64,000 nt of DNA from Prorocentrum cordatum (taxonomy: Eukaryota > Sar > Dinophyceae > Prorocentrales > Prorocentraceae): assembly GCA_963575745.1 (NCBI GenBank), contig CAUYUJ010004024.1, positions 1 to 64,000 on the forward strand, written 5' to 3'. Within the stretch, counting starts at the first letter, position 1. Every line of letters starts with the position of its first letter. This document shows, in pieces, positions 31,680 to 42,739 of this stretch. Under the pieces are notes generated by a model. That model did no database searches. It worked only from the letters and a program-made list of their open reading frames with translations, and had not been told where the DNA came from. A program made the translations under genes and the position numbers.

Positions 31680-32290
31680 TTCCCGGGGTGTCCTCCACCT
31701 CGATCACATGTGGGTTACGCTCCCAGTACCGCGCTTCCCGGCCTCCTGGGGAGGAAGCTCCCAGAGCGTAAAAGCAAGGCCCAAGACGCTCCCAAGCAAC
31801 CCAGGATAGCTTTCGAGCGGCTCTCCAGGCTCCCAGGAGGCCTCCAAGAGACCTCAACAGAGCTCCGAGAGGCCTCCCGAGAGCGCCCAGGCACCAAGAC
31901 GGCCCAAGATCGCCCAAAAGGCCCCCAACACGGCCCCAAGACTGGCCAAGACGGCCCCAAGACTGCCGAAGAGACGCCCAGGACAGCTCCAGACCACCCC
32001 AGAACAGGCCCAAGATGAGCTCAAGAGCGGGAGCAGGAGGCCTCCAGAGACCTCCGAGAGGACTCCGGGGCCCCCTAGAGGCCTCCAACACACCCCAGAC
32101 CCCTGACAGGCCCCCAAACAAGCCTCGACGAGGCCCCCCAAACAGCCCAAGACAGCTTCGAGAGCCGTCCCGAGAGAGCTCGAAGACGGTAAAGTCGTTG
32201 ATCTCCAGTTTTTTGTCGACGTCTTTCGCCTTCTCACGCTTTCCCGCTCCAGCGATCAAAGACCGAGGAACTTGAAACAAATGATTCCAG
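31680..32290 (-). mobile_element. Dispersed family member, reverse orientation
   Basis: CCAAGACGGCCCCAAGACTG arrays, ending in a core (GTAAAGTCGTTGATCTCCAG to TTTCGCCTTCTCACGCTTTC) at 32190-32250. The 5' part (31690-31780) resembles 47505-47570. Confidence 0.65.
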
Positions 32291-32620
32291 ATATTCAATT
32301 TTTTTGTTCAAGGGGGGACTCCTACTCCCTATCCTCTTCCTCGAGTCGCAGCAAGACTTCGGAGTCACATGCAAATATGTTCCGGGAATGCTGTTGAACT
32401 CTCTGACGCTGTCTTGGCACTCTCTTGGTCGTCTTCGCGTCCTTTTGGCTGCCCGTGAAGCCACCGTACAAATCGAGATCCCATGATTTCATGAGTTGAA
32501 CAGTTTGATTTGTTGTATTTCAAGCTCACCACCTCCTCATTTTTGCACGAAGATCCCAAGAGGCATCCTAACGGACCGTGACCTGAATCCAGAAGACTTT
32601 TAACGCACAGACCAGGCACG

Positions 32621-32907
32621 GCAACTTGGAAAAAAAAAATGTCCACAATTCCTTTTGTTCGAGTTCGCCCCCCGTCTACTCTGGCACAGCAGACCGCAAT
32701 TAAGGCACCCTCAGCTCCCAGAAAAGAAACCAGGAAGCCTTTGAGGGCCCCAAATCGTTGAATCCCTAACGGAAATGAATGATTTCCGCGTTTCCGCAGT
32801 TTCCCTCATGCGGTTCCGAGGCTTGCGCAGGGCCCCCAACAGAGTCCCTGGATGCAAGAAGCGACAAAAAATGGCATTACACGATTTAGCTCATCATGCC
32901 TAGCTAG
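32621..32907 (+). mobile_element. About 290-bp dispersed repeat, copy 1
   Basis: Shares long matches with 47791-48088: AGGAAGCCTTTGAGGGC, AAATCGTTGAAT, TCCGAGGCTTGCGCAGGGCC and a final CATTAC..G..TAGC. It runs directly into the GC hairpin at 32904. Neither copy encodes a protein. Confidence 0.8.
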
Positions 32908-32944
32908 AATTTGAGCTCGCGCGAAGCGCGCGCGATGGTTATAG
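32904..32944. repeat. GC hairpin copy 2
   Basis: CTAGAATTTGAGCTCGCGCG, then AAGCGCGCGCGATGGTTATAG; a TATG microsatellite (32945-33095) follows, as at the first copy. Confidence 0.85.
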
Positions 32945-33054
32945 TATGTATGTATGTATGTACGTATGTATGTATGGAATCATGTAGTAATCATGTAGTA
33001 CATATATATATATACATATATACACATGAATATACACATATATATATATATATA

Positions 33055-33088
<34 letters not shown>

Positions 33089-33095
33089 ATTAATG
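32945..33095. repeat. TATG/TACA microsatellite
   Basis: TATG, (TA)n and CATA repeats. Confidence 0.9.
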
Positions 33096-33386
33096 TGCAC
33101 GGTCGAGCATGTCTCAGAACGCCTCGAGAAGCCACCCATCCAACCCCCAGGCACTGCCCCCGCGGCCCAGGGGAAGGACGGAAAGGGAGAGGGGAGAGGC
33201 GGAAACGCAGGCGAAACTTGTACAAAGGGGACGTGCGACAGGCGAAGCCTGTACATATATGATTAAAAGGGATGCAGCAACCTTTTTGCACGAACACGAA
33301 TTGACCAAAGCCACCATTGCATGTTCGATCTGTCAATGCGGAAGACACCCAGGACAGGAAATCTTGCCGCATGCGTCGCCGTGCAC

Positions 33387-34126
33387 TTAGATTTCGCCAG
33401 GCAGCGCTGGAGCGGTGCCCCTCCCACCCGCCCGGGGGCGCGCTGCGCCGGCGAGGGCAGCGCATCTCCACGCGTTACAACACGCGCAATTACAGTGCGA
33501 AGGCAAGGGGCATGCAAGGGCAAGCGCTCGAGCCCGCGTGGCCCCTGCCTCGCCCCATTCGCCGCGGCTCCGAAGCAGCTCCATACGTTCCTCAGCCTCC
33601 CGGAGTGCGGCCTCGACCTCGCTACGCTCCATCTCGGCGTCCGTCATCGAGTCGTCGTCTGCCAACCACGACGTCTCGCAAGTCGCCATCCAGAGGTCCT
33701 CCGCGCGGATGTAGTTGGCGATCGCCACCTCCCGGCGGCGCTCTGGGGCCCCGCTGGCAGCTCCTCGACCGCTGCCTCCAAGCGCGCCCAGGGGTCAAAG
33801 TTGACCGTGTCCACGGGGGGCGGCGCGTCGCCGTCGCTCGCAGGGTCGGGCGCGACCGCGGGGGTCGGGCGCGACCGTGGCATCGACGCTGAATTCGCCT
33901 TTGTCGCGCTGCCCCGCGCCCTGCGCCCCGTCGCGCTCGCCGCGCTGCCCCGCGCAATCGCCGCCCTCGGCTTTCGAGCGCGCCCTGGGCCCCAGACTGG
34001 GCCTCGGTTCCCCATTTCCCCTCGCTCACTGAACACGCGGTTATTTGTTTTACGCGTCCGTCTATTTGCGCGACCGACCAACGTGCGCGCGCTTTCGCAC
34101 GCGGCTGTTTTCCGTGATGTCCGCAA
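33387..34126 (-). pseudogene. Minus-strand coding remnant, unknown
   Basis: Two minus-strand frames look like coding sequence and appear continuous except for a frameshift at about 33730-33745: PPVDTVNFDPWARLEAAVEE upstream and VAIANYIRAEDLWMATCETS, then AEMERSEVEAALREAEERME, downstream. The second part is acidic and probably helical. I do not recognise a family. This is the only likely minus-strand coding sequence in the window. It may be one exon of a larger gene or a decayed element ORF. Confidence 0.35.
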
Positions 34127-34500
34127 AAAGACAGTCGCCGTGCTGGCCGGGGAAATGTAATGAACACCTAGCGGTGACCGATTTGATTTTCAACGGAACA
34201 TGCGTGGTTGACGTGTCATTTCATTGGTGTAGCGCACAGTAAGCCAACGCGCACGCGCGCTCTCGCAGGTGGCGGTGTCTACGTTGTCCGCAATGGGGCA
34301 GTCGCCATGTTGGCATGGAAACTGAAGTGGTCCTTTAGCGGCGCGCGACTGGATTTCCTGTTTAAAATGTTGCGTTTCACGCGTCCATTTCTTAGTGCAG
34401 CCCACGAGGCCGACGCGCGCGCGGTGGTTTCTACATGTGACCGCAAGGGAAAGTCGCAATGTTGGCATGCAAACTGATGTGGGCCCGTAGTTGTGACCGA
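34030..34500. repeat. About 150-170-bp degenerate tandem repeat, 3 copies
   Basis: Each unit holds AGTCGC(C/A)(A/G)TG(C/T)TGGC, a GTGACCGATTTG or equivalent, and a TTTCACGCGTCCATTT-like part followed by an alternating GCGCGC stretch. Confidence 0.6.
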
Positions 34501-34549
34501 TTCGGCCTCCAAGTTTAACATCCGACGCGCGCGCGCGCGAATGCGCTGC

Positions 34550-34960
34550 AAGACGGCGACAGATTCGGTTACCCGTCATAGCGGCACCTAGCCGCTCACC
34601 CATCGCCATCGGGACTTATCGGTCACCCGTCATGGCGAAGACGTAGTCGGTCACCCATCACGGCGCGGGCCTCGTCGATCACCCGTCATAGCGGGGTCGC
34701 AGCCGGTCACTTGATCGGGGAGGTCGCCGCCCGTAGCGGGGACCTAACGTGTCACCAGCAATGGAATTGTCCACATCGGTCGCCCGTCATTGTGGGCACC
34801 TAGGCGGTCACCGATTATGGCCGACCTTCGTCGGTCACGCGCCACGGCGGGCACTTAATCGGCCGCGCGGCATGGCGGAGCCTGAGGCCTGATCGGCCAC
34901 CCGTCGCAGCAGGGGCATCATCGGCCACCGATCGCAGCGGGGACCTCATGGGCCACAGTC
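34550..34960. repeat. About 40-bp degenerate CGGTCACCCGTCAT repeat
   Basis: About ten copies of (C/T)CGGTCACCCGTCATRGCGG with a short variable link. No gene. Confidence 0.8.
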
Positions 34961-35544
34961 CAGAACTCCGATATCTCCAGGGGGAATGAGGGAGGAAAAT
35001 CCGCCGTCGTTATAGCAAGACCCTGCGTATGTCTAGGAGTCTAGGAGGGCGAGGAGGGCTCCGTTGAAGGTTCAGGAAGGCCCCTCGCATGTGCAGGGAG
35101 GTGAAGGATATCTCGTTGTCGGCCAGGTGGGCCCACTGCATGCTCGGGGGGTTTAGGTGGCCCGCGGGCCTTTCATGCGCTCAGAACGTTCTCGCTATAA
35201 GTTCAGCTGGGCCGTCGGCGGCCCAGGAGGGCCGCGGGCGACCCGCTGTGGGTGGGGGGGTCCGCCCGTGATCGCGCGCATGGGCGCCGTGCGTGGTAGG
35301 GTCTCGATTGTCAGAATGGCGCTGCCGCCGCGTTTGCCCGGCCCCTGCGGCCGAAAAATCATTCGACGTTGGAGGCGGGCGCGCTCCCATGCCATGCCCC
35401 TCGCCAAGGATTTTCCCCCCGATGAAGCTGGCCCGCCCGGCTTCTCTAGCGCGCGCCAGACTGCCTCTTTTCCCCGGAAGAGGCTGATCGATTCCACGTT
35501 GCAGTTCTCTGATTAAGCTTGACACTCAAAACGGTTTATGCTAT
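34961..35544. other. Spacer, no gene recognised
   Basis: GC-rich DNA with weak internal repeats (AGGAGGGC, GTGGCCCGCGGGCC). It leads into the unknown gene at 35545. Confidence 0.4.
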
Positions 35545-36691
35545 ATGATTTGCATGCAGTTGTCAGCGAACAGCGATTCACGAAAATTGGAGTCGGCTGC
35601 CGCCCCCCCCGCTCGCGCCCGCCAGCCCCCGCCCGAACAGGTCCAATCGACCCCCAATCGAACTGATGCGCGTGCTCATTATGCCACCCAGATCACGGAG
35701 GGAATCGTCTCCAGGGCGCTGCGCAATGAGGCTTCGGACGACGATGCCGAGGAGCTGGCGCGGTTCACTCGCTGCTGCGCGGTGCTCGAAATATTCGCGC
35801 CGACGCCTGTCACCCTTCGGAATCTCACGGCCGAGCTCAAGCTCGTCGAAGTTGCGCTGGAGAGCTTCGCGAAATATCCCATCACTGGCGACGTCGCAGC
35901 TGGCCTGAGGGACTGGGCAGAGTTGCACAAGAAGGATGCAGAGTGCGACCTGACGCTCGACGCTGCGAGGCCAGAGCTACTGCCCGAGAAGTCCGACGCA
36001 TGCCCGGGCGCGACGTTGACATCATTGTCCAGCGTGCCCATTTCCATCTCGCTTCGCTCTTTCATGTCTCCTGTTGTGAATTCCGCCCGCCGCGGCGAGA
36101 ACTTCCTCGCCGTTGGCGAGGAGTTCGAGAATCGCATCCCCAAGGAGGTGGCGACGCTTTTCCTCGCGGTCAGGACCTGCAAAGGCTTCGAGAGAGTGCG
36201 CGCCAACGGCCGCGACTGCAAACCATGCGGCCTCATCGAGATGAGCGGCCTGCTCGTCGACGCCTGCTCTGCCGACAATGACCTCCGCAACCGCGATGGC
36301 GCTAACAAGTGCGAGGGCGAGGTGAAGAAGCCATGGGCCATCAACTTCGCCATCGTGAAGAAGACGCGCGCGCTGAAGGAGGCTGCGGATTTCGTCTCTA
36401 CGCACAAAGATATACTGATGGAGCCCCTTGACAAGCGGGACTTCAAAGGCAAGCTTTCCTTCATCTACGACGCTGGTCAACATACAGAGCCCGAGACCTG
36501 ATTCGGCTCTTCGAGAAGCACTTGGCTGCGGCCCCGACCGCTGAGCGCGTTGCGGAGTGCCCTCGCGCCAACGGGTCCAAGGTGAAGCGGTTGAACGATG
36601 AGGCCCCGGCTGGGCTCCAAGAGTTGATCGATATCCACGCGATGTCCACCGAGATCAATGCGAGCCCGGCGGTCACGGCGTCGCCCTCTCT
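35545..36691 (+). CDS. Unknown protein, frameshifted near its 3' end
   Basis: The first frame encodes 318 residues from ATG 35545. The body (from about YATQITEGIVSRALRNEA) looks like a normal globular protein with long helices: ELKLVEVALESFAKYPITGD, VATLFLAVRTCKGFERVRAN, KPWAINFAIVKKTRALKEAA. It stops at 36501, but coding-like sequence continues in another frame from about 36470 (TYRARDLIRLFEKHLAAAPT to ASPSL) to TGA 36689-36691, implying a one-base frameshift near 36465-36480. No family is recognised. A third open piece (36753-37004) may be a further exon. Confidence 0.5.
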
Positions 36692-36752
36692 CTGAGCAAG
36701 TTGCATTTGCGCCGCCCCGAAGGCCCCCCGCCAGAAATCCTTAGAATTTCGC

Positions 36753-37004
36753 GTGCAGGCAGTTTCCAAACGCCATGGCGCCTGCAAGGACTTGCCTGCC
36801 AGCCTGCAGAAGCGCGTTTCAATGGCCCTCGATGGGGTCGGAGCTTGGCCCTCTCGAGATCAAAGAATGAATCCGAGGAGTCTCGAGTCAACTGCTGTGC
36901 CCGCCGTTTCGGTTTCAGGCGCCTCCTCGGCGGCGGGCGCAGGCGGCGCGGGGGGGGGGGGGGCGGCCGGCGGCCTTCTCAAGAAGAAGGCCAACAATAA
37001 ATAA
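36753..37004 (+). CDS. Possible last exon, Lys-ending
   Basis: An open stretch encoding VSKRHGACKDLPASLQKRVS and then a Gly/Ala-rich end with LLKKKANNK and a stop. It might be a 3' exon of the preceding gene. Support is limited to composition. Confidence 0.25.
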   Translation: MQAVSKRHGACKDLPASLQKRVSMALDGVGAWPSRDQRMNPRSLESTAVPAVSVSGASSAAGAGGAGGGGAAGGLLKKKANNK

Positions 37005-37009
37005 ATGCA

Positions 37010-39289
37010 GACCCCGTCGCTAGCGCACAGCTTCGGAGCAGTTGCGCACGCAGCCTGTCAGTAGTAGCGAGCCTGGCCGCCCCCCCTCCCACCGCCAAGT
37101 CTGCGATGAACGAGGCAACTGAAGGAGTATGGGAGTGGGATGATACGGGGGGGAATTCGGCCACCATTTTGATCGCAACGGCACCGTTCCATGCCAGCGG
37201 ATCGGGTTTCCCCGACGGAGGGGCGCAGCACTCGTGCAGGGATCGATGAGTGCAGCGTTGGATCACATGTGAAACGAGGCGCCTCACTCGAGTGCCAATG
37301 CAATCAAAATTAAGCAAGCAGGTAGTCAGAGAGTGTTATCGTCATAGTCGTAGCCATGCCCACTGAGATAGAAGGTGACGGTGACTATGATAAGGGTAGC
37401 ATCAGCGCCGCCCTCATCGTAGTCTCCATCGCCTCATGTTGAAGTAGGGTCGCCCTCGTCGCCGTCGCCGCCGGAGCCCACGGGGGGAAGAGGAGGAGGA
37501 AGAGGAGGAGGAGGAGGAGGAGGAAAATAAAAAGGAGGAGGAGGGGGGCGGCGCCGCGGCCCTCGTCGTCGTCGTCGTCGTCGTCGCCCGCCCCCGTCGC
37601 CGCCGCGGGCCGCCCGCCCCGCCGCCGACGGGGTCAAGTTGGAGGCGCCAGGCGCGCGCCCCCGCGGGGGGGGGGCAGCGGGGGGCAGGGCGGGGGGTCC
37701 GACAGCAGGAGGGGGGGCGGCAGACGCGGGGAAGAGAACGGAAGAGACACAACAACGACAGCGCCAGGGACCCAAGAGGGGGGGAATGAAAGGCGCGGGA
37801 GGTAGAACAGGAGGGCAGAAGGGAGCGGGGGGAGGGAAGGGCGAGGAGGTGGCGGAAGGAGGACGCGGAGGACGAGGAGACGAGAAAGCAACGGCGGGGG
37901 CGAAGGAACGGGGGAAAATATCAGCAGGAGGAAGGAAGGACTGAGGGACGAGACGGAGGAGCTAAGAAGTGCTTCGGCTCAACGGCTTCGCCGCGACGCC
38001 TGTAGGCGAGCTGCGTTTGCCTTGGTCTGGTCATGATTGCCCCTGGTTTGGTTCTGATTTTAGGAATCCTTGCCCAGCTGCTTTCTGAGTATATCTCGTT
38101 TGCCTTTTGATGCAGGCTCCTAGCAGGGCCCTGCCAGCGCCCTGCAAGCGCCGCCCTGCGCCCTGCGCTCTCATGCAGGAACCCGCCATGCAAGGCAGCG
38201 GGTGGGCAGGAAAACTTTGCAGCGCCGAGCATCTCCGCTGGGGGGCCCCAGCCCCCAGGATATCCCAGCGCGAAGCCTGGCGGGCCCCCTGGGTTGGCGG
38301 GCAGCGAGAGCGAGCGCCGCAGAGAGCGTCGATCGCCGCCCGGTGCCCGCCGCCCACCGCAGTCTCGATGGCGAGGGCCCTCCGAGCAAGCCCCACGAGC
38401 ATAAGAAACAACGCGGTCAGAGAGGGGGGGAAATGACATTGAGATGATTACCCGAGGAAGAATTACTAGTGAAAGCGCGGAGAGAGCTTAGTGAATCGAG
38501 GTGATTTTGACGCCAGGGTTAAGAAGTGCATCGGACATGGGAAAAACTGGCGCGAACATACGCGACAGCACCGGTAGTGTAGGGGCCGGATTGCGATCTT
38601 GAAGTTCACGCAGTCCCTCAGAATCAGCAGGGCGATGGCTTCGAGACGGCGGCGGTCGCCCTTGACTCGCGCGCCCGCGGCGCCGAGGGGCCGCCGCGGG
38701 TCGGTTCGCGCTTTCTTATTGAGCCCGCTGAGACCACCCAATCAGGCAAGCGCTACGGCGCCGCCAACGGGTCCGTCATGCGCTATTATGGCCAGAGGGT
38801 GATCGAGGGTAAGAGTGAAGAAGGCGATGGTTTAGCATGCCCATTCCATTAGCGGATGTCAGCAAGGCGCTCGGGTTGGCCAGGCAGTTCTCGGGCGCCG
38901 GGAACCGAATCGCGCAGCGCAGAGACGAACAGGAAGTCCCGCAGTCACATGGAGCAAAAGCGACCAGGTACTGAGCAGCTTTTAAGGCGAAGGGAGGAGG
39001 GTTCAAATTCAACACAGAGTGCCCAGAACAGCAGGGCGCGAGGATCAGAGCGACCGAGCGCAGGAGGTGAACGGCGAGGGTTTGCCGGGGCAGGGAACCC
39101 GACCAGAGGGCCAGTTCTATTCGGTCCTCGCCTACCCGCAAGCCCCATTCAGATAACACTTTTTCTTGGAGTTAAGGGTGCAAGCGACGACGATGATGGG
39201 GGCAGTGAGTTGAGCGACGTGGAGAATGCGTTTGTAGTTGAGGAAACAGAGTTACCGAAGAAGGTGGACTGCAACACGAGACGACGTGG
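37010..39289. other. Purine-rich and unique spacer, no gene recognised
   Basis: 37480-37960 is GGA/GCC-rich low-complexity DNA, open in several frames on both strands without coding character. 38000-38450 has local CCTGCAAGCGCC-like repeats. 38460-39289 is unique DNA with no supported gene. Confidence 0.45.
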
Positions 39290-40090
39290 GGAAGAAGTGG
39301 ATTTACGCAATGCGACTCACCTACCTTGCCGAAGTTTGCGCCCCCATTGCGTTAGGGGCGAGAGTCGAAATGCCCATGATCCCAGTTGATTACGAGCGTT
39401 TAAAAGGCAAGAGAAGAGACGGTGGAGATGAAGAGAAAGGCAACCCTATATTACCACGCACTGCCGCGGCACAGCACTGATTTGGGGCAAGGTAGTCTTC
39501 AAAAGGGTGGATCCGCAATCAGTGAAATAAATGAGTTAAAAGGATGGTGAGCCAGCGCTGATCGCGCTCGAAGACGCAGTTAAAGCCCCGTGCGACGTGG
39601 TCATGGGGGTGGAAGTTAGCCCAGCTAAAGATCTCGCACTCCAAATGGTGAATTCGAAATGGCAATCATACCCGTACAAGGACTAGCCATATTTTGAAAA
39701 GTGGTTTCGATAAAACCTACAAGGCTGAGCTCGGCGAGAATCGCGCGTTGATGCATTGGTTAGTGCCGCGTGCGTCGTTGATCAGCAGTAAGTTCGCGAT
39801 TGGCGCTGACGGGAAGACGGCCCACGAGAGACGACTAGGCAGACAGCTCAACCGACAGGTGCCCCAATCTGGCGTATGCGCAATGCTTCATTCTACCTTT
39901 TACCGAAAAGAGCACGAACAGTCAGAGTCCAGGTGGGTTGGTGAAGTCTCCATCGGCGTCGACGATGTCAGTCAAGACCTGATCATGGGAACGGCGCGAG
40001 AAGCCGTTGAAACCAATAAGTTCGAGAGGACAGAAAGTGAGGAGGAAAGGTGGGGGGGGCGATTCATGGCCACCGCCCCCGCGCGCTTAC
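39290..40090 (+). pseudogene. Degenerate LTR-retrotransposon integrase
   Basis: Broken frames together follow the order of a retroelement integrase as I know it from dinoflagellate LTR elements. THLPCRSLRPHCVRGESRNA (about 39315) resembles the zinc-binding H..C stretch; VDYERLKG (about 39385) sits at the first catalytic Asp; KDGEPALIALEDAVK (about 39540) sits at the second. A long frame from about 39694 then has ALMHWLVPRASLISSKFAIG, DGKTAHERRLGRQ and RWVGEVSIGVDD, ending near ERTESEEERWGGRF. Stops and frameshifts separate the pieces (for example at 39477 and 39690-39720), so it is a fossil. No LTRs were seen nearby. Confidence 0.65.
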
Positions 40091-40130
40091 CTTGTGCCGT
40101 ATCAGCTTGGTCGTCGGGGTGGTGAATTAA

Positions 40131-41764
40131 AATCATGTCCCCAGCGGATGCCCATCTTGTGCACAACCATTTCCCCATGGTGTTGTGTCGGGCCAGCTTG
40201 TTTGCGAGGGTGGTGTACAAAAGTCGTGTTCCCATGCGTGCGACAAATGCACGCGGCGCCCAAGCGGGAGCTCAACTCTCTGGACAGATAAACGGCGGCG
40301 CGCCCTCGCCGGTGCGCCCGCGCCGGGTGCCGCCGCAGCGCTTCGGCGAGGGCTAGCGCTCCACCGCCTGGCAGCGCACGTCAGCATCGTTTGATCTATC
40401 CCCATCCACACCAGGCCATGGTCTTTTAGCTCCACCACAAAGGTCCGACGCTCCAGGAAAATTGCGGCGGCGGGTTTTTGGCTACTCACGGCCTCCAGGG
40501 GCCCCCGCCGGGCTTCGGAATCGCCAGAGTAGCAACTCGGGCCGACAAAAATCGGCCTTGGGAAAGTGGTCCAGACCTCCGGGCCCACGCATCGACAAAT
40601 TCGGAGCAGCCGGATGTCTGGGACCCTCCCACCACCCCTGCTGGCTATGGGGAACATCGGCCAGTGGGCCCAGGCCACGCCAGTGGGGATCGGCTCAGCG
40701 ATGCTCACATGCGTTCCCACACCTTGGGCAGCACGCCTCACGCCGTCTGCGCGCTCGCCCCTCGCTGCCTGCGGGAGGACGGGGGCCGCGACTTCGAGGC
40801 GGAGTGCGATCTCCTCCTCGCATGCCGCTGGGGGGCCCGCCGAGCGTGAGCAGCGTCGCCACCGCTGCGGCGCACGAGCGCACCAGTGGAGCACGGTGTG
40901 CCGCTGGCGCCGGCCGCTCCAGCCGCCGCCCCACACGCGCCGCCCGCTCGATGCCGTCAGGAAGCATTCTGCAGGTCGCGAGGCCCTCGCTTCCCATGGA
41001 AGACCGATCGGATCGGCAGGCCGCTGCCATCCAAGAGTGCGAGAATGCAGAGTGCGCCCTCGCGCGGCTCTTGAGCCGAAGCGGCTACGGATATCATATG
41101 ATATGGTATGACATGATACGATCTGGTGTGGTGATGATGAGGGTGGTGATGGTGATGCGGAGGAGGATGCGGAGCAGGAGGATGCATCACGGGAGGTCCA
41201 GTCAGTCAGTCAAGCCATACGCCGGAGCGCGTGGGCGAAAAGAGACGATTTCGGCTTCTACTCTCCGCTTTGCGGGAGCAGCGGCTTGCCAACCGATTCT
41301 TCAGCAGCATCGCGTGCGGGTGGGAAAAGGAACAGGCGGGGGAGAGCGGCAGGGCGGTTCTGCCAGTTCACACAAACAGCGATTCCCTCAAACGGTGCGG
41401 ATCTACATATAATTGGCTTCCATTGGCTTGTAAAATTCAACGTAAATCTTTCCATTTTGTAGCGTCGCGCAGGCACTCCAATAGATCCCTTTCTGCGTTG
41501 AAGCCAGTCAGAAGTCGATCACGGGAGGTTGCTAATTTTCAATGCCGTCCTCTGAGAATGTTCGCCTCGTGCCTGGAAGCCTCACGCCATTCACATCGGG
41601 TGCCCAACTATCCAGCTGCCTGCGGCAAACCTGGCCACCGTGCCTGTGCAACAGCGCAGCGGGAAGGAGACTGAGTGTAGGAACAGCGCAATTCCGACGA
41701 TTGGTCTGAACTCGGGAGGGGGAGAAGGAAGAGAGGGAGAAAATAAAGACAAGGAGGAAAAGGC
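40131..41764. other. Spacer, no gene supported
   Basis: Overlapping open frames on both strands (40133-41111) show no motif or family I can name. A short AT palindrome-like patch (CATATGATATGGTATGACAT) is at about 41094. The rest is unique DNA. Confidence 0.4.
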
Positions 41765-42500
41765 CTCTCAGAGACTCTGTTGGGGCCTTCTGGATGCCTC
41801 CTGGGTGCCTCTTGGGGGCCTCTTGGGGGCTTCTCGGGGCCTCTTCGGGGCCTCTTGAGGCCTCTTGGGCCGTTTTAGGAGGCTCTTTGGCCTTTCTGAC
41901 GCATTCGGAGGCCGTCTTGGGGGCCTCTCTGGGCTGTCTTGGTGACAGCTTGGGGCGCTTTCTTGCTCCCTCCTCCACCCTCCACCCTCCTCCTCGGGCT
42001 GTTTTGGAGCCCGCTTGGGAGGCTCTTGGGCGACCTTGGGGTCCTCTTGGGCACTTGGGGGCCAAATGGGCTGTCTTGAAGCTATCTTGGAGGCCTCTTG
42101 GGCCGTCTCGGCCGGTCGGAAACCCAAACAGGTAAAAACATCGAAATCCTTAGAACACTTTTGGAACATCAGTGTTTCTCTCCTCCTCGGAGTCTCCTGA
42201 AGGGCCTCTTGAAGCCGTCTTGGGCCGTCTTGGAAGCCTCTCGAACCGTCGGAGGCCGCTGCTTGGGAGCCCCTTGTGCAATCTTGGGCCATCTTGGGCC
42301 GTCTTGGTTGTCTTGGAAGCCGTCTTGAGAGCCATATTCGCCGTCTGGACGCGGAATAGAGCACCAGAAAGCAAGTTCAGGGGGGGGCGGTCTTTGAGCG
42401 GTGCGTGCGGGTGGGGCGTGTCGGCATCAGAAGACATTAAAAAAATTGTCGCGCAACACACGTGAATTTTAACACGCCAACTCCGGCAGGCACGGTTGCG
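41765..42500 (+). mobile_element. Dispersed family member with conserved tail
   Basis: Array (41770-42115), AT-rich core (about 42118-42180, GGAAACCCAAACAGGTAAAA), array (42185-42345), then a tail with GAGCACCAGAAAGCAAGTTC, GTGCGTGCGGGTGGGG and ACACGCCAACTCCGGCAGGC then ACGGTTGCGGA. The tail recurs at 57090, 57835 and 58775. Confidence 0.75.
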
Positions 42501-42554
42501 GATAGCGGAGGCGGAGAAAGAGGTGAGGAGGAATAGAAGGGCTCTTGGGGGCGC

Positions 42555-42555
<1 letters not shown>

Positions 42556-42586
<31 letters not shown>

Positions 42587-42672
42587 TATATATACATATA
42601 CATATATATACATATATACATATATATATACATATATACATATATACATATATACATATATACATATACATC
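42556..42672. repeat. (TA)n/(TATACA)n microsatellite
   Basis: TA and TATACATA repeats. Confidence 0.95.
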
Positions 42673-42739
42673 CCCGTGCAAGAGGCCGGGGCGGCCGGGA
42701 CCGCGACCTCGACGGGGCATGGGGGCGCCGGGCGTCGTT

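Noticed and set aside
31217-32018. [10 protein letters not shown]-type open frames
   Set aside because: Direct translation of TATG/TGTA microsatellite.
40133-41111. Overlapping 180-270 codon frames on both strands
   Set aside because: GC-rich DNA with few stops; no motif on either strand and no homology I can name.
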